Shown here: positions 38,253 to 40,698 of the stretch, one piece after another
How positions within the stretch are numbered: position 1 is the first letter of the stretch
Layout: each line of letters starts with the position of its first letter
Notes under the pieces: generated by a model
Databases searched by the model: none
What the model was told of the DNA's origin: nothing
Seen by the model: only the letters and a program-made list of their open reading frames with translations
Assembly (NCBI GenBank): GCA_025936205.1
Contig: JAICTU010000011.1
Span: forward strand, 1 to 40,698
Source of the DNA: Polyangiaceae bacterium
GTDB taxonomy: Bacteria > Myxococcota > Polyangia > Polyangiales > Polyangiaceae
Direction of reading: 5' to 3'
Length of the DNA stretch: 40,698 bases
Program-made: the position numbers and the translations under genes

Positions 38253-38892
38253 GGGGGGCCTGCGTTGCGACCGGCTCGGCCGGCGCGCTCGATTCGAATG
38301 TGACGTGAGTGCCCTGCGGCGCCTTACCGGGAACGTTCGTGTGGCGTAGCGTCCCCACGTAGGCGACCACCTGCGCCAGCTCCAGCGGGCGGAGCTTCTG
38401 CGACCAGTTGGGCATGCCCTTCAGGGTGCGGCCGTTGGTGACGATCTCGTAGACGTCCTCGAGCTTGCCGCCGCCGTTCAGCCAGTAGTCGTCCGTGAGG
38501 TTGGGGCCGATGTTGCCCTGGCCCCGATCGTTGTGGCATTGCACGCAGCGGGCCACGAACACCGTGCGCGCATCGCGCATCAGGACCGGGTCGTTCATCA
38601 GCCGCGTCAGCCCCTCTTCGGTGACCTTGTCGCCCAGCGACTGCGCGGCCTGTAGCTCGCGGAACTCGCGCATGTCCTCGGCGTAGCCCTGCTCCACGCT
38701 GGCGCCGTTCCCGGTCAGCTGAAAGTGCACGAAGTAGCCGATCGAAAACGCGAACGTGCCCCAGAACATGCGCCGCCACCACGCCGGCATGGGATTGTCG
38801 TACTCCTGGATGCCGTCGTAGGAGTGACTGGTGAGCGGCGCGCCGTCGCTCTCGGGCGTGCTCTGGTCGGGGTTCTCTCGCGATCGGGTCAT
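38236..38892 (-). CDS. ccoP: cbb3 oxidase subunit CcoP, mono-heme form
   Basis: A 218-residue membrane-anchored cytochrome c. One hydrophobic helix at about 43-60 follows the family segment SHSYDGIQEYDNPMPAWW. Only one heme motif is present, CVQCH (116-120), with a likely Met ligand in GMPNW. Textbook CcoP is about 300 residues with two c hemes; this form keeps only one, as in some other phyla. ATG overlaps the ccoQ stop (ATGA). Confidence 0.92.
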   Translation of the reverse strand: MTRSRENPDQSTPESDGAPLTSHSYDGIQEYDNPMPAWWRRMFWGTFAFSIGYFVHFQLTGNGASVEQGYAEDMREFRELQAAQSLGDKVTEEGLTRLMNDPVLMRDARTVFVARCVQCHNDRGQGNIGPNLTDDYWLNGGGKLEDVYEIVTNGRTLKGMPNWSQKLRPLELAQVVAYVGTLRHTNVPGKAPQGTHVTFESSAPAEPVATQAPHVPAK

Positions 38893-39113
38893 GGCTGGTG
38901 AGCTCGGTGGGCAGGCGGAATCTTCGAGTCGGTGGAGGGGAGCGTGATGTCTGTCTCGTCGAGGGGCAGCTGCCCGTAGCGCTCCCACTCCTCTCGCTTT
39001 CGGTTCCAGAACAGCGAGAGGGCGATGGCACCGAAGGCCCCGATAAACAGCACGAGCGCGACCTCCGCGTAGGAGCTGAGCTGCATGCTGCTCATGATGT
39101 CACTGAGCTTCAT
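38889..39113 (-). CDS. ccoQ: cbb3 oxidase subunit CcoQ
   Basis: A 74-residue single-helix protein (about 17-36, [19 protein letters not shown]) followed by a short charged tail ([15 protein letters not shown]). Position between ccoNO and ccoP supports CcoQ. ATG at 39113 has GGAG eight bases upstream and overlaps the ccoNO stop by 14 bp. Confidence 0.85.
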   Translation of the reverse strand: MKLSDIMSSMQLSSYAEVALVLFIGAFGAIALSLFWNRKREEWERYGQLPLDETDITLPSTDSKIPPAHRAHQP

Positions 39114-40698
39114 GGGAATTCTCCGAGGCTGGATGATGACCGGATGAACCGAGCACCAGGTTCGAGTTGGCGCCCTGACCCGGCTCCGCCAGGAGCGGCG
39201 CTGCCGGGTGCGTTTCGGGCGGGGCCTTCATCAGGTCCGTACCGAGGCGCTGCAGATAAGCGATCAGCGCGACGATCTGCTTGTCTTCGAGGCCCGCAGG
39301 ACCGCCCTGTTCGACGATCTCCTGCGCGATTTTGCGGGCCTGGTCGCGGGCCATCGGCTCCGCGCGACCCAGGACATCCCCGTAGGGCACCCCGAGCATG
39401 AGCAGAGCGTCGATGCGCTGCTCCAGGCTGGCGAAATCGGTGGGCTCATTCAGCATCCAGCCATATCGCGGCATGATCGAGCCGGGGGTGACGCTGGCGG
39501 GGTCCTCCATGTGGCGCACATGCCACAGGGCAGGGTACTTGCCGCCGATGCGCTGCAAGTCGGGGCCGATGCGGCGCGAGCCCCACTGGAAGGGATGGTC
39601 GTAGATGAACTCGCCCGGCTTGCTGTACTCGCCGTAGCGCTCCGTCTCGGCACGGATGGGCCGGATCAGCTGCGAGTGGCAGTTATAGCAGCCCTCGGCG
39701 ACGTATTCGTCGCGGCCCAGCACCTCCAGCGGCGTGTAGGGCTGCACGGAGCGGATCGTCGGCAGATTGGAGCGAATCAGGAACGTGGGCACCATCTCGA
39801 ACGCGGACGCGAGCACCACCGCGGCCGTCACCCAGACCGTGAAGCGCAGCGGCTTGCGCTCCCAGACGCGGTGCCAGGCGGCCTGTGCGAAGAACTGCAG
39901 CTGGTAACCCAGGTGCACCATGGTCGGGTGGCGCGGGATCACCACCTGCGGCTCGAGCTCGCCCGGCGGCTCGCTGAGCGGGGCGGCCTCGATCACCGGC
40001 ACCCGGTACTCCGCGGGACGGCTGCGCCAGGTCATCACCAGGTTGAGCAGACACAGGCCGACGCCGGTCACGTACATCGAGCCGCCGAGCGCGCGCACCC
40101 AGTACATGGGCAGGATGCGCACCACCGTCTCGATGAAGTCGGGGTACATCAGCCGCCCCGTGCTATCGAAGGCGCGCCACATCAGGCCCTGCGTCACGCC
40201 GGCCGCGTAGATCGCGACGATGTAGAACAGGATGCCCAGGGTGCCGAGCCAGAAGTGCAGGTTGCACAGGCGCTTGGACCAGAGCTCGGTCTGGAACAAG
40301 CGCGGCGCCAGCCAGTACAGCATGCCGAACGCCATGAAGCCGTTCCAGCCCAGGGCGCCGGAGTGCACGTGCGCGATCGTCCAGTCGGTATAGTGGGAGA
40401 GCGCGTTGACGCTCTTCACGCTCAGCATCGGACCCTCGAACGTGGCCATGCCGTAGAAGGTGAGGCCGACCACGAAGAACTTGAGCACCGCGTTCTCGGC
40501 CACCTTGTGCCAGGCGCCGCGCAGCGTGAGCAGCCCGTTGATCATGCCGCCCCAGGAGGGCATCCAGAGCATCACGCTGAACAACATGCCGAGCGTCGAA
40601 GCCCACTCGGGCAGCGCCGTGTAGTGCAGGTGATGCGGGCCCGCCCAGATGTACAGGAAGACCAGCGACCAGAAGTGCAGGATCGAGAGCTTGTAGGA
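39100..40698 (-). CDS. ccoNO: Fused cbb3 oxidase CcoN-CcoO, 5' end outside the window
   Basis: 533 residues are visible; the frame is open to the right edge, so the start is outside. The front part is the C-terminal half of CcoN, the heme-copper catalytic subunit: [14 protein letters not shown] holds CuB histidines, and [24 protein letters not shown] the heme-ligand region. After a linker ([15 protein letters not shown]) and one more membrane helix comes CcoO with its c-type heme site [11 protein letters not shown] and the family text [12 protein letters not shown]. CcoN and CcoO are separate genes in most proteobacteria; here no stop separates them. Terminal oxidase with high O2 affinity, fitting a micro-oxic lifestyle. 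Confidence 0.95.
   Translation of the reverse strand, partial: SYKLSILHFWSLVFLYIWAGPHHLHYTALPEWASTLGMLFSVMLWMPSWGGMINGLLTLRGAWHKVAENAVLKFFVVGLTFYGMATFEGPMLSVKSVNALSHYTDWTIAHVHSGALGWNGFMAFGMLYWLAPRLFQTELWSKRLCNLHFWLGTLGILFYIVAIYAAGVTQGLMWRAFDSTGRLMYPDFIETVVRILPMYWVRALGGSMYVTGVGLCLLNLVMTWRSRPAEYRVPVIEAAPLSEPPGELEPQVVIPRHPTMVHLGYQLQFFAQAAWHRVWERKPLRFTVWVTAAVVLASAFEMVPTFLIRSNLPTIRSVQPYTPLEVLGRDEYVAEGCYNCHSQLIRPIRAETERYGEYSKPGEFIYDHPFQWGSRRIGPDLQRIGGKYPALWHVRHMEDPASVTPGSIMPRYGWMLNEPTDFASLEQRIDALLMLGVPYGDVLGRAEPMARDQARKIAQEIVEQGGPAGLEDKQIVALIAYLQRLGTDLMKAPPETHPAAPLLAEPGQGANSNLVLGSSGHHPASENSHEAQ

Noticed and set aside
1..40698. CRISPR arrays, rRNA, tRNA, insertion sequences, att sites
   Set aside because: I found no regularly spaced repeats, tRNA-like cloverleafs, transposase genes or terminal inverted repeats with target duplications.

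Overview
The window is high-GC DNA (about two thirds G+C by eye), densely packed, with many ATGA/GTGA stop-start overlaps. The gene set fits a respiratory proteobacterium or myxobacterium-like relative: quinol nitric oxide reductase, fused CcoN-CcoO cbb3 oxidase, HyfG-like membrane complex and abundant sigma-54 promoters. I cannot name the species. No rRNA, tRNA, IS element or CRISPR array was seen.

Layout. 146-3525 (minus): a three-gene operon of a ThDP enzyme, an SRPBCC/START-fold protein and a KASIII-like condensing enzyme. 3746-6585: a CBS-pair protein, a Cys-rich membrane-anchored protein, a universal stress protein (Usp) remnant, a helical phasin-like protein and a DHH-CBS phosphoesterase. 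6582-10553 (minus): norB, a YwiC-like membrane protein and an alpha/beta hydrolase lacking its nucleophile. 10918-12285: a NAGPA-like protein. 12268-17299: divergent ppsA and an acetyl-CoA hydrolase/GNAT fusion followed by hemerythrin. 17380-21748 (minus): triple-Usp protein, BON protein, CbpM, CbpA and a PspF-like sigma-54 activator; divergent from the last is a degenerate receiver protein. 22371-23868 (minus): two paralogous methyltransferases. 24316-31522: a six-gene energy-converting-hydrogenase-related (Ehr/Hyf-like) operon whose large subunit lacks the nickel-binding cysteines. 31719-32898: small unknowns. 32966-40698 (minus): the cco cluster (ccoNO, Q, P, G, H, a TauE/SafE-like gene, ccoI, ccoS), running off the right edge.

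The main result is regulatory. I found thirteen candidate -24/-12 (sigma-54) promoters spread over 3.5-24.2 kb. At the ThDP operon, the phasin-like gene, norB, acetyl-CoA hydrolase (shared with ppsA) and triple Usp they are preceded by a palindrome GCGCA-N5-TGCGC. It is usually one of a pair about 29-31 bp apart, centred about 50 and 80 bp upstream of the -24 element. A different palindrome, GACA-N3-TGTC, precedes the Ehr operon and sits between the sigma-54 activator and the degenerate receiver gene. This suggests a sigma-54 regulon for low-oxygen, NO or dormancy conditions: NO detoxification, acetate/PEP metabolism, stress and chaperone proteins, O2-binding hemerythrin and an ion-pumping membrane complex. 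In gene content it resembles the mycobacterial DosR dormancy regulon but has different control logic. All promoter and operator calls are by eye and untested.
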